Below are positions 39,763 through 48,886 of a DNA stretch of 64,000 bases, piece after piece. The notes beneath the pieces are model-generated. The model was not told the origin of the DNA, did no database searches, and was given only the letters and a program-made list of their open reading frames with translations. Position 1 is the first letter of the stretch. Each line of letters begins with the position of its first letter. Source of the stretch: CAZYSK01 sp964649415 (GTDB lineage: Bacteria; Chloroflexota; Anaerolineae; B4-G1); NCBI GenBank assembly GCA_964649415.1, contig CAZYSK010000024.1, positions 10,684 through 74,683 of the forward strand, in the 5' to 3' direction. Position numbers and translations under genes: made by a program.

Positions 39763-40625
39763 TCGCCGCTCAGGCCGTCGATCTTGCGGGCCTGGCGCGT
39801 TGTCAGGTCGAGCAGGTAGATGCCCTCTGTGTTGTCCTGCACCGGGCAGGCCCATTTCATGGCCGTTACCAGTTCGGTGTTGCTTCGCCACCTACCTGGG
39901 GCTGTCAGATCGCCCGCTGTCGTGGGATAGAAGGAAGCCGCCTCGTCATCTCTTGGCAATCCTGCGAAATCTGTCTGATGGTAGACGGCCGCTGTCCGCA
40001 TAGTCGCGTCCAGTTCAACGACCGTGAGCCTGTATCCCACATGGCAGGCGTCGCCCCATAGTACACCGGCAAGCACGGCCACATAGCGACCATCGGGCGA
40101 GACGCGCGGAGCGTGTCCCGTGCCGATCTGGTGTCTCTCTCCGGTCTCGACGTCGCGGATGCAGACATCCGCCTCTAGAGGGGGGATTGATATGATCCAC
40201 AATGTGTCTTCCCTGTTCACGACTGGCTGTGAAGGATCGCGGTCACTGTACACGATATGGTCCCCATTGGGGAACCAAGCCAGGCTGGAGATCTCATCGA
40301 TGACCAGGATCTTGTGCTGTTGGCCATCCGCGTCCTGCACGATCAGGGTGCCGAGGTCTTGCACGACTGCTAGGCGCGAGTTGTCCGGAGACGGGAATGG
40401 CAGGGTGGTTGTCGTTGCAGGGGAGGCCGTTGCGGTTGTTGGCGGGAGGGACGGGGGCGGCGTGCGGATGGCCGCATGAGGGCTTTCTGTCCCAGGTGCT
40501 ACCGGCGTCGGATCTGGGGCAGAGGTGGGGGAGACCGCTGGAGCACAACTGAGAAACGTGACAATCAGTGCTGTGACTGTCAACGAAAGCCATCCTTTGC
40601 TGCTACTGATGTTGATCACTCTCAT
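39759..40625 (-). CDS. Secreted lipoprotein, WD40-like beta-propeller type
   Basis: The 288-aa product has a signal peptide ending in lipobox LSCA (Cys27) and a Pro/Thr/Ala-rich linker (about residues 28-75). A TolB/WD40-like propeller fragment follows, with blades such as DNSRLAVVQDLGTLIVQDADG, ISSLAWFPNGDHIVYSDRD and HAPRVSPDGRYVAVLAG. It should be anchored outside the cytoplasmic membrane. Function is unknown. It lies downstream of the ABC exporter on the same strand, separated by a 48-bp tandem repeat array, and its stop codon falls in another tandem array. GAGGATGAGAGT surrounds the start, so ribosome-site support is weak. Confidence 0.75.
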   Translation of the reverse strand: MRVINISSSKGWLSLTVTALIVTFLSCAPAVSPTSAPDPTPVAPGTESPHAAIRTPPPSLPPTTATASPATTTTLPFPSPDNSRLAVVQDLGTLIVQDADGQQHKILVIDEISSLAWFPNGDHIVYSDRDPSQPVVNREDTLWIISIPPLEADVCIRDVETGERHQIGTGHAPRVSPDGRYVAVLAGVLWGDACHVGYRLTVVELDATMRTAAVYHQTDFAGLPRDDEAASFYPTTAGDLTAPGRWRSNTELVTAMKWACPVQDNTEGIYLLDLTTRQARKIDGLSGD

Positions 40626-40635
40626 CCTCGCTTTT

Positions 40636-40761
40636 GGGGGCGGCGCGTATGGAAACGCGCCCTACGTTGGCCGATGGTTCGGCGGGGGCGGCGTGTATGG
40701 AAACGCGCCCTACGTTGGCTGATGGTTCGGCGGGGGCGGCGCGTATGGAAACGCGCCCTAC
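40636..40761. repeat. 48-bp tandem repeat, 2.6 units
   Basis: Units start at 40636, 40684 and 40732 with GGGGGCGGCGCGTATGGAAA and contain the palindrome GGCGCGT-ATGGA-AACGCGCC-like core. One base differs in unit 2. The array fills the gap between the lipoprotein and the ABC permease gene. Confidence 0.94.
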
Positions 40762-40776
40762 AGGGATTGGGGATCG

Positions 40777-43338
40777 TCACTCGTATTGCACCGCCCGCAC
40801 GATGTTGACTTTCGTGGCCCGCCACGCCGGGTAGAGGGACGCGAGCTGGGAGATGCCCAGCGCGAGGACCGCGCCGACGACAAGCAGGCTCTTGGGCAGG
40901 ACGAACTCCAGTTCCCAGCCTGAGCTCTGTGCCATTCCCTGCACGGCGAAGTAAGCCACGTACGTCCCAACCGCCACCCCGAACAGCCCACCGAGGATGC
41001 CGATGATCAAGGCCTCGGCCAGGACCATCCTGACCACCTGCCAGCGGGTCATGCCGACTGCCCGTAAGATTCCGATCTCCCGGATACGCTCCAGGACGTT
41101 CATCGTCATCGTGTTGGTCACGCCCAGCGTACCGATGACAATGCCGATTCCGACGACGATGTCGAAGAAGGTCATCACCGACATGAACTCCTTCAGCCAT
41201 CTCTCCCTGTAATCCTGTCCGGACGCCACCTCGATGTGCCGGCGCTTGCCGTACTGGTCCTCCATCCGCTGCTGTACCTGGTCGACATCGGCCCCTGGCG
41301 CGACGTCCACAACGAAGATGTCGGCCTTGTCCGTCCTGAAGTAGCGCTGTAGATCTGGCCAAGAGCCTGTGACCGACTGGCCGCCCCACGTATAGTCCGC
41401 GATCACGCCGGCCACGGCGAAGTCCTGTTCTCCACGGGACGTGCGGAGACGGATGGCGTCGCCCTTTCCGAAGTCATACTTCTCGCTCATCAGAGTGGAG
41501 ATGAACACCGCGTTCCCCTCCACCAGGCGCTCCACCATCGCCTGCCCATCGCCCTGACCTGAAGCGAACTCGAATTCGCTGATCTGGATGTACTCCAGGG
41601 GTTTGACGGCTACAAAGGCGACGTCGTCGTCCTGGGGGGTGAAGCCCTCGTGTGTCGTGGTCCCCGCCACCTTAGTGTGCTGGTAGCGCATAGGTGTGAT
41701 CCCGACCACGCCCTCGATGGTCGCCAGTTCCTCCCGCAGGTCGAGCCGCATGGGTTGGTAGGAGTCTACGAACAGATCCCCCTGCATGGCCGTTTGCATC
41801 CAGGCTCTTACGTCAGACGTCATACTCGTTGATTGCGCACCGATCACGATGAGCATGAGCACGCTCATCGTCAGAGCGCCGGCCGTGACGGTGGTGCGGC
41901 CCAGAGCCCGGTTGACGTTGCTGCCCCCGATCCGCCCCTCGGTGCCGTAGAGGAGGGCGATGGCGGGCCGGGCGAGCCGCTCCAGCAGGCGGATGACGAG
42001 GGGGAGGAGCAGCGTGACACCGGCCAGGAGGACCAGGAAGGTCATCTGGTCAAAGCCCATCTGGGCGACGTCCTCGGGGATGGGAATGAACGACGTGGAC
42101 TCGGCCAGGAGTATGAGCGCCAGCCCGACCTTCCAGCCGTGCCGGATGAGCCAACCTGCCTTGTGCCCTGTGCCTCTGACGGTCAGGGCCTGGATGGGTG
42201 AGATACGGCCGGCGCGGATGGCAGGAATGAGCGCGCCGCCTATTGTCACTGCCATTCCCACGGCCAGTCCGGCGATGAGGCCGCTGGGTGGCACGGAAAG
42301 GGTCCACTCGGTCAATCCAAAGGGCGCACTGAGCATGCGCGTCATCGCCAGGGACAGCAGCAGCCCAAGGAGGATGCCGAGGAGAGAGCCTGCGAGCCCT
42401 AGAATGAGGGCCTCGGACAGAATGAGGCGGAAGTTCTGCCCCTTGGTGGCGCCGACTGCCCTGAGCATCCCGATCTCGCGCATGCGCTCCACGACTGTCA
42501 TCGAGAACGTGTTGAAGATCAGGTACGCGCCCCCGAACAGGGCTGTGGCGGCGAAGAAGCTGAGCCCCAGGGATATGCCCTCCAGCGCTTCGGTGATGGT
42601 CTTGGCCCTGGCGGCGGGGTATAGGGCTTCGTAGGACGCGCCCACTTCATCCTGGAGCGCGGCCTTCAGCCGATCCAGTGTGCTGGTGGATTGGGCAATC
42701 TCTTCCTTGGCGATGATGTCGATGGTGTCAATCCTGTGTCGCCGTGCAAAGATGTCCTGGGAGTCCGTGAGGGGCATCACGATCTGCGCCCGCCGGGCCG
42801 GTCCCTCCTTAGCCATGATGCCCACGACCAGGACCTGCTCCGGCCCCTGGGCCCCCAGGAGTGTCACGTTCTCGCCTACCTCGATACCATGCTCGGTGGA
42901 TAGATCCTTCACGACGATGGCCGTGTACTGCCGGGCGGCGGACAGAAAGCTGCCTTCGACCATATGGTATGGGCGCACGCGTGCATCTATCTCCGGGTCG
43001 ACGCCGTAGACTGTGAGGGCGATCTCTCTGTCTCCGAGCAAGAGCATGGTTTCGTTGGCGGTGCTGGGCACGGCCAGCGCGACTCCCTCGACGGCTCGAA
43101 CCTGCTCCAGGAGGCGCTCGTCGAACCCGTCCTCGGATATGGAGGCGGCCTGGACTGTGAGGTGGGCGGAACCTGCCACGTCGGCGAAGAGGGCTTCGAA
43201 GCCGGCGAGTATGCTCTGGTTCGCGATGGATATGCTGACAATCGTGGCTACTCCCAATATAATGCCGGCGGCCGTCAGCAGGGTGCGGCTAGGCCTGGTC
43301 CAAACGTTTCGGAGAGCTAGCGCGGACAGACGTTGCAT
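40777..43338 (-). CDS. MacB/FtsX-type ABC transporter permease (fused double unit)
   Basis: The 853-aa membrane protein has two MacB-periplasmic/FtsX units. Each has a long external domain followed by three helices, plus an N-terminal helix (RTLLTAAGIILGVATIVSISIA). The FtsX signatures read RMREIGMLRAVGATKGQNFRLILSEALILGLAG and RIREIGILRAVGMTRWQVVRMVLAEALIIGILGG. Such fused permeases export lipoproteins, peptides or lipids, or act mechanically on the envelope. It forms an operon with the ATPase gene 24 bases upstream. The substrate is not evident; the lipoprotein encoded downstream is a possible partner. Confidence 0.9.
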   Translation of the reverse strand: MQRLSALALRNVWTRPSRTLLTAAGIILGVATIVSISIANQSILAGFEALFADVAGSAHLTVQAASISEDGFDERLLEQVRAVEGVALAVPSTANETMLLLGDREIALTVYGVDPEIDARVRPYHMVEGSFLSAARQYTAIVVKDLSTEHGIEVGENVTLLGAQGPEQVLVVGIMAKEGPARRAQIVMPLTDSQDIFARRHRIDTIDIIAKEEIAQSTSTLDRLKAALQDEVGASYEALYPAARAKTITEALEGISLGLSFFAATALFGGAYLIFNTFSMTVVERMREIGMLRAVGATKGQNFRLILSEALILGLAGSLLGILLGLLLSLAMTRMLSAPFGLTEWTLSVPPSGLIAGLAVGMAVTIGGALIPAIRAGRISPIQALTVRGTGHKAGWLIRHGWKVGLALILLAESTSFIPIPEDVAQMGFDQMTFLVLLAGVTLLLPLVIRLLERLARPAIALLYGTEGRIGGSNVNRALGRTTVTAGALTMSVLMLIVIGAQSTSMTSDVRAWMQTAMQGDLFVDSYQPMRLDLREELATIEGVVGITPMRYQHTKVAGTTTHEGFTPQDDDVAFVAVKPLEYIQISEFEFASGQGDGQAMVERLVEGNAVFISTLMSEKYDFGKGDAIRLRTSRGEQDFAVAGVIADYTWGGQSVTGSWPDLQRYFRTDKADIFVVDVAPGADVDQVQQRMEDQYGKRRHIEVASGQDYRERWLKEFMSVMTFFDIVVGIGIVIGTLGVTNTMTMNVLERIREIGILRAVGMTRWQVVRMVLAEALIIGILGGLFGVAVGTYVAYFAVQGMAQSSGWELEFVLPKSLLVVGAVLALGISQLASLYPAWRATKVNIVRAVQYE

Positions 43339-43362
43339 GATGGTCTCCTCTTCCCCGTCAGA

Positions 43363-44100
<738 letters not shown>

Positions 44101-44132
44101 CTGGAGCCTCCTTCGGAGGACCGCGAACTGTG

Positions 44133-44251
44133 ACTGGAAACGTCAAACGTTGAGAGTTGTCATTGGCAAACCGGGCCGACTACCGCGGATGGAGAAATAC
44201 ACGATAGTACACTGGAAACGTCAAACGTTGAGAGTTGTCATTGGCAAACCG
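44133..44251. promoter_or_regulatory. Two identical 41-bp direct repeats upstream of the ABC exporter (putative operators)
   Basis: Copies at 44133-44173 and 44211-44251 are identical and spaced 78 bases start to start. Each contains the inverted repeat AACGT-CAA-ACGTT. On the minus strand they lie just downstream of a probable promoter (ATGACA at 44287-44292, TATAAT at 44264-44269, 17-base spacer) and before the ATPase start at 44100. The rest of 44101-44500 holds no gene I can support. Confidence 0.75.
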
Positions 44252-44500
44252 TGTACTGTGCTCATTATAGCAGCAGTTGGCTGATTTGTCATCGGACCGG
44301 CGGATGAATGCGAGTTGTACTTGGGTACAGTGTGCGGCTGCGGGGCAGGGATGGCTGCGCTCATTCTTGACTCCAGGCTGCTTTTGTGGTAGAACGACAC
44401 CGTTGTAGGTACAAAGTCCCGCAGGAATGGAACCAGCCAGGATGCAGGGTGCCGGGGTGTATAACGTGCCCTGCTTCACCGCCAACCCCGGAGGTGTCGC

Positions 44501-45550
44501 ATGCGCGTTGACCAATTGGATACACCGGTCGCCATTGTTGATCTGGATCGGCTAGCTGCAAACATCGCCAGGCTCCAGCGCTACCTGGATGAGCACGGTA
44601 TCGCCAACCGGCCTCACATCAAGACCCACAAGATCCCAGAGATCGCCCACATGCAGCTCAACGCCGGGGCGGTGGGGATCACGTGTCAGAAGTTGGGGGA
44701 GGCCGAGGTAATGGTCCAAGCGGGGATTCGCGATGTCTTCTTGCCCTACAACATCGTGGGCCAGGCCAAGCTGGAGCGCCTGATGTGTATGGCTCGTCGG
44801 GCGCGCATGAGCGTCACCGCCGATTCAGAGGTCGTCGTGCGAGGGCTCTCGAGCGCGGCACAGCGCGCGGGGTTGACCTTGCCAGTGCTGGTGGAGTGCG
44901 ATACCGGTGGAAAGCGCTGTGGGGTTCAGTCGCCCCACGAGGCCGCCGATCTGGCGCGCGCCATTGCGCGGTCGCCTGGCCTGCGCTTTGGCGGCCTGAT
45001 GACGTTCCCCAACGGCGAAGGCACCGATCGCTTCGTGCGCGAAGCCAAGGCGCTGCTGGCCGCGGATGGGCTCTCGGTAGAGCGTGTCAGCGGCGGGGGA
45101 ACGCCCTGTATGTGGCAGGCCCATACCCTGGAAATGCTCACCGAGCACCGGGCCGGCACGTACGTCTATGGCGACCGCTGCACCCTCAAGTCAGGCGCGA
45201 TGCAACTGGAGGATGTCGCCTTCAAGGTCGTCACCACTGTCGTCAGCCGGCCCACGCCAGATCGGGGGATTCTCGATGCGGGGAGCAAGACCTTCTCCTC
45301 CGATCTGCCTGGGTTGAGAGGATACGGCATCATCTTGGAGTATCCCGAGGCCGAATTCTATGGTCTGTCGGAGGAGCACGGCCACGTTGACTTTTCGAGG
45401 TGCCAACGCAAGCCGAAAATCGGCGACCGGCTCAGCGTTGTCCCGAATCACGTTTGTGTGGTCTCCAATCTCTTCAACGAGGTTGTCGGCGTTCGCCAAG
45501 ACACGGTCGAGGTCGTGTGGCCGGTCGCGTGTCGTGGCGCGTTGGGCTAG
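44501..45550 (+). CDS. D-threonine aldolase / D-serine dehydratase-like PLP enzyme
   Basis: The 349-aa fold-type III PLP enzyme starts DTPVAIVDLDRLAANIARLQ and has RPHIKTHK, in which Lys41 is the expected Schiff-base lysine. GGLMTFPNGEG and SGGGTPCMW follow. The C-terminal metal site is PNHVCVVSN (His317, Cys319), as in D-threonine aldolase and eukaryotic-type D-serine dehydratase. The reaction is cleavage or dehydration of D-3-hydroxyamino acids; which one is not determinable. GGAGGTGTCGC precedes ATG. It is monocistronic, and a D-aminoacylase gene at 58864 may supply D-amino acids. Confidence 0.88.
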   Translation: MRVDQLDTPVAIVDLDRLAANIARLQRYLDEHGIANRPHIKTHKIPEIAHMQLNAGAVGITCQKLGEAEVMVQAGIRDVFLPYNIVGQAKLERLMCMARRARMSVTADSEVVVRGLSSAAQRAGLTLPVLVECDTGGKRCGVQSPHEAADLARAIARSPGLRFGGLMTFPNGEGTDRFVREAKALLAADGLSVERVSGGGTPCMWQAHTLEMLTEHRAGTYVYGDRCTLKSGAMQLEDVAFKVVTTVVSRPTPDRGILDAGSKTFSSDLPGLRGYGIILEYPEAEFYGLSEEHGHVDFSRCQRKPKIGDRLSVVPNHVCVVSNLFNEVVGVRQDTVEVVWPVACRGALG

Positions 45551-45661
45551 CACCCAGGTAGCCGTGGCACCCATCTGGCCAGTTGAGAGTGGGCCCCACC
45601 ACGAATCACCACTCTTGATCTGCTGAAGCGTGCCAGGTTTCTCGACTCCTTCCTTGATTAT

Positions 45662-46699
45662 TCAGCGTGAGACACGTCCGGAGACGTCGCCGCCCATGAG
45701 TTTCTCGACCTCAGCGACGGTCACTAGATTGAAGTCACCAAAGATCGAGTGTTTCAGGCAAGAAGCAGCCACGGCAAACTCGAGAGCCGTCTGCCGGTTT
45801 GCCCCATAGTTGCGCAGGCCATAGATTAGCCCTCCCACGAACGAATCTCCGCCCCCCACCCGGTCCACAATGTGGGTAATATCATAGATGGGAGCCACAT
45901 AAAACTCTCCCTGATCCCACAGTACTCCTGACCAGGTATTGTGATTGGCCGAAATCGAGCCCCGCAAAGTGATGGCAACAGCATTCAGGTTAGAGAATCG
46001 CTTCTTCAATTCCTCACACACGTAGCGATATCCATCGGCGTCGACCTTGCCCGCAATCACATTAACATCAGGTGCCTTGATGCCGAGCACCTTGTCGGCA
46101 TCCTCCTCGTTGCCAACGGCCACATCACAGTATTTCAATAACTCTGGCATCACTTGGTTCGGCTTCTTTCCCCATTTCCACAGCTTCCTGCGGTAGTTCA
46201 AGTCGCACGACACTGTGAGTCCCGATTCTTTCGCTACCTGAACTGCCTCCAGACAGGTGTCTGCTGCCCCTGCCGAGAGAGCTGGGGTGATACCGGTCCA
46301 GTGGAACCAGTCAGCGCCCGTGAAAACCTTCTTCCAGTCAATCATTCCGCGTTCGATCGTAGCGATGGCTGAGTTGGCTCGGTCATACACCACCTTGCTA
46401 GCGCGCTGAATTGCACCTATCTCGAGAAAATAGGCACCCAGGCGGTCACCGCCGCGTACAATTTCGTCTACACCTACGCCGTGCTGTCGGAGGAACTGAA
46501 TACACGCATCGCCCAGGTCGTTATCGGGCAGACGCGTGACGTAATCAACCGGCACCCCGAAATTGGCCAGTGACACAGCTACATTGGCCTCACCCCCGCC
46601 ATAGCATACGTCAAATGAGCGTGCCTGCCCGAACCGTAAGAACCTCGGCGGCGATAACCGCATCATGATTTCGCCAAAGGTCACCACTTTCTTGGTCAT
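45662..46699 (-). CDS. kdgK: PfkB-family 2-keto-3-deoxygluconate kinase
   Basis: KdgK phosphorylates 2-keto-3-deoxygluconate (KDG) to KDPG. The 345-aa product has VVTFGEIMMRLSPP, the substrate-binding GGGEANVAVSLANFG, YVTRLPDNDLGDACIQFLRQHGV and the C-terminal PfkB signature with DRVGGGDSFVGGLIYGL (catalytic Asp in GGGDSF). ATG 46699 is used because the family start MTKKVVTFGE follows at once. The longer frame upstream covers a hairpin and the antisense of kduD. It is last in the minus-strand arm. A second KDG kinase-like gene lies at 62085. Confidence 0.92.
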   Translation of the reverse strand: MTKKVVTFGEIMMRLSPPRFLRFGQARSFDVCYGGGEANVAVSLANFGVPVDYVTRLPDNDLGDACIQFLRQHGVGVDEIVRGGDRLGAYFLEIGAIQRASKVVYDRANSAIATIERGMIDWKKVFTGADWFHWTGITPALSAGAADTCLEAVQVAKESGLTVSCDLNYRRKLWKWGKKPNQVMPELLKYCDVAVGNEEDADKVLGIKAPDVNVIAGKVDADGYRYVCEELKKRFSNLNAVAITLRGSISANHNTWSGVLWDQGEFYVAPIYDITHIVDRVGGGDSFVGGLIYGLRNYGANRQTALEFAVAASCLKHSIFGDFNLVTVAEVEKLMGGDVSGRVSR

Positions 46700-46723
46700 T
46701 GTATCGGCCCCTATCGCAAATGT

Positions 46724-46753
46724 GCAGAACCGGCCTTCCCTGGCCGGTTCTGC
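46724..46753. repeat. Hairpin between kduD and kdgK
   Basis: A perfect 12-bp stem (GCAGAACCGGCC with its complement at 46742-46753) closes a six-base loop 25 bases upstream of the kdgK start. It may set differential expression in the operon or be another dispersed palindrome. The rest of 46700-46836 has no gene. Confidence 0.75.
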
Positions 46754-46836
46754 TACAATTCTGAACACATATCCGTCTCGATCACTTGGCCTATGCTTCG
46801 CCCTCCCCATAAGGGTAAGGCCAGGATAAGTAAACT

Positions 46837-47604
46837 CTATCGAGCCAACCACCCGCCGTCCACCGGCACGATCGCGCCATGCATGTAATCCGAGGCTGAC
46901 GAGGCCAAGAATACTACTACTCCCACCAAATCGGTTGGTTCTCCCCACCGGCCTGTCGGGATGTGGGCCAGGATGGCCTGACTGCGTTGTGGGTCGGCGC
47001 GTAGGGGAGCGGTGTTGTCGGTCGCCATATAGCCCGGCGCGATGGCGTTCACGTTGATGCCCTTCGATGCCCATTCGTTGGCCAGGGCGCGGGTGAGCCC
47101 GGCTACCCCGCTCTTGGCCGCCGTGTAGGAGGGAACCAGAATCCCGCCCTGAAACGAGAGCATGGAGGCCACGTTGATGACCTTTCCTTTCCCCTGCTGG
47201 TCCATCACGCGGGCCACGGCCTGCGAGAGGAAGAAGAGCGCCTTCAGGTTGATCTGAAGCACATCGTCCCAGTATTGCTCGCTGAATTCAAGCGCAGGCG
47301 CGCGGCGGATGATCCCGGCGTTGTTGACCAGGACGTCCAGCCGTCCCAGTTTGCGGACTACCTGATCGACCACCTCGTTCAGCCGGGCGACAGTGGCCTC
47401 CCGTAGATCGCACTGCACCGGCAGAAAGCGCCTGCCCAATGCTTCCACCTGAGCCTGTGTGTCCTCGTAGCGGGTCAGATACAGACCGGCGATTTCCGCA
47501 CCGGCCTCTGCCAGTCCAACGGCCATAGCCTGTCCCAGACCCCGTCCCGCACCGGTGACCATGGCGACCTTTCCGTCTAGCTGAAACAAGTCTAGTATGC
47601 CCAT
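46837..47604 (-). CDS. kduD: SDR oxidoreductase, 2-dehydro-3-deoxy-D-gluconate 5-dehydrogenase type
   Basis: KduD interconverts 2,5-diketo-3-deoxygluconate and KDG with NAD(H). The 255-aa short-chain dehydrogenase starts FQLDGKVAMVTGAGRGLGQAMA (TGxxxGxG), has LVNNAGIIRRAPA and the catalytic S-Y-K in ASMLSFQGG...PSYTAAKSGVAGLTRALANEWASKGINVNAIAPGYMATD. It ends PVDGGWLAR. The IIRRAPA and GYMATDNTAPLR blocks favour KduD or gluconate 5-dehydrogenase. AAGGAGAC precedes ATG. It lies between the zinc dehydrogenase and kdgK in the sugar-acid arm. Confidence 0.88.
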   Translation of the reverse strand: MGILDLFQLDGKVAMVTGAGRGLGQAMAVGLAEAGAEIAGLYLTRYEDTQAQVEALGRRFLPVQCDLREATVARLNEVVDQVVRKLGRLDVLVNNAGIIRRAPALEFSEQYWDDVLQINLKALFFLSQAVARVMDQQGKGKVINVASMLSFQGGILVPSYTAAKSGVAGLTRALANEWASKGINVNAIAPGYMATDNTAPLRADPQRSQAILAHIPTGRWGEPTDLVGVVVFLASSASDYMHGAIVPVDGGWLAR

Positions 47605-47723
47605 CTCAATGTCTCCTTAAATATGCAATGTAATACGACTGGTTGGGGCTGTTGGCCCCTGGCAATGGGTGGAGGTTTTTATCAAGCCAATGGCTATTTT
47701 CGTTTGTGCCGTTGCGAGGATGA

Positions 47724-48743
47724 TTAAGCGATGAGGATTTTCCCCCGATTCTTTCCCTCCTTCATGGTCTGAAGCGATGTTTCCAATTCGTCCAGGCTGC
47801 GCAGTTCGTAGATCAGCTGGTCCACATCAAACAGTTTGGTTATGCCCTCCAGTATTTTGGTGGTTCGCTTAAAGTGATCGAAACTGTAGACTCTACTCCC
47901 GATGATGGTCAGTTCTTTGAATATCACCTGTAAGATATCGCACTCTGGTTTGCTGGCGGGGAATCCCACTGGGACGATAGTGCCCCTGATCCTGCAAGCT
48001 TGGGTCGCCATCAATTGTCCTGCTTGCGACCCTGACACTTCAAAAACGATGTCAAAGCCGATGTCTTCGGTAAGTTCACTGATACGGGCTATGGCGCCTT
48101 CTTCAGTGGGGTTAACGGCAGTGAAGCCAAATTCTCGGATCATCTCCACTCTGGCTGGATTGATCTCTGAGAAGACAACCTGGGCCGCTCCACTCATTTT
48201 CGCCACCATGCCCACAATTAAACCAATGGGACCACCGCCAATGACGAGGGCCGTGTCCCCAATACCTAATCCTGCCCTTTGATTGACGTGAAAGCCGACC
48301 GCAAAGGGTTCGGTGAGAGCCGCAACGCTATCAGGTAGCGTGTTGTTGACTTTGATCACCTTGTCTGCCGGCACTTTGACGTATTCTGCAAACCCGCCAT
48401 TGATATGAATCCCCAGAAGCTTCAGGTTTCGGCATACGTGCCAGTTTCCTTCCTGGCAGGCTTCACACACGCCGCAGCTGATCAAGGGACAGACCACAAC
48501 TTTGTCTCCAACTGCCACATCAGTTGGACCTTGCGGCTTTATCTCTTCCACAATACCGACGAACTCGTGGCCTAATACGAGCGGTGTGACCGCAGTAGGA
48601 TGATGCCCCTCATATATGTGCACATCTGAGCCACATATGCTTGCACATTTTACTCTTATCAAGCATTCTCCCTCGCTGATTTCCGGCACTGGGATGTCTT
48701 GAAGTTCGATATGTTTCCATTCAGTCAATACCGCTGCTTTCAT
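47724..48743 (-). CDS. Zinc-dependent medium-chain alcohol/polyol dehydrogenase
   Basis: The 339-aa protein has the zinc ligands CGSDVHIYEGHHP and GHEFVGIVEE, and the structural zinc loop CPLISCGVCEACQEGNWHVCRN. The nucleotide fold is ALVIGGGPIGLIVGMVAKM. It resembles threonine dehydrogenase, sorbitol/galactitol dehydrogenase and L-galactonate or L-gulonate 5-dehydrogenases. Next to mannonate dehydratase and kduD it probably oxidises an aldonate or interconverts uronate and aldonate. GGAGGTGC lies before ATG. An 11-base C run (48862-48872) lies in the gap upstream, just after the mannonate dehydratase gene. Confidence 0.87.
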   Translation of the reverse strand: MKAAVLTEWKHIELQDIPVPEISEGECLIRVKCASICGSDVHIYEGHHPTAVTPLVLGHEFVGIVEEIKPQGPTDVAVGDKVVVCPLISCGVCEACQEGNWHVCRNLKLLGIHINGGFAEYVKVPADKVIKVNNTLPDSVAALTEPFAVGFHVNQRAGLGIGDTALVIGGGPIGLIVGMVAKMSGAAQVVFSEINPARVEMIREFGFTAVNPTEEGAIARISELTEDIGFDIVFEVSGSQAGQLMATQACRIRGTIVPVGFPASKPECDILQVIFKELTIIGSRVYSFDHFKRTTKILEGITKLFDVDQLIYELRSLDELETSLQTMKEGKNRGKILIA

Positions 48744-48886
48744 CGTAATGCACCTCCTGGGAAATGTTTGAGGTTCACGGGGCCAAGCTGTTTCCTACAC
48801 GAATAGGGTAGACTACCAACTCACGGGGTTGGTCTTGGCGAATTTTCGGTATTTCATGTCGCCCCCCCCCCCGTGTCTTGACCCGG

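Noticed and set aside
44501..45550. Alanine racemase
   Set aside because: The C-terminal His-x-Cys metal site and overall layout fit D-threonine aldolase/D-serine dehydratase rather than Alr.
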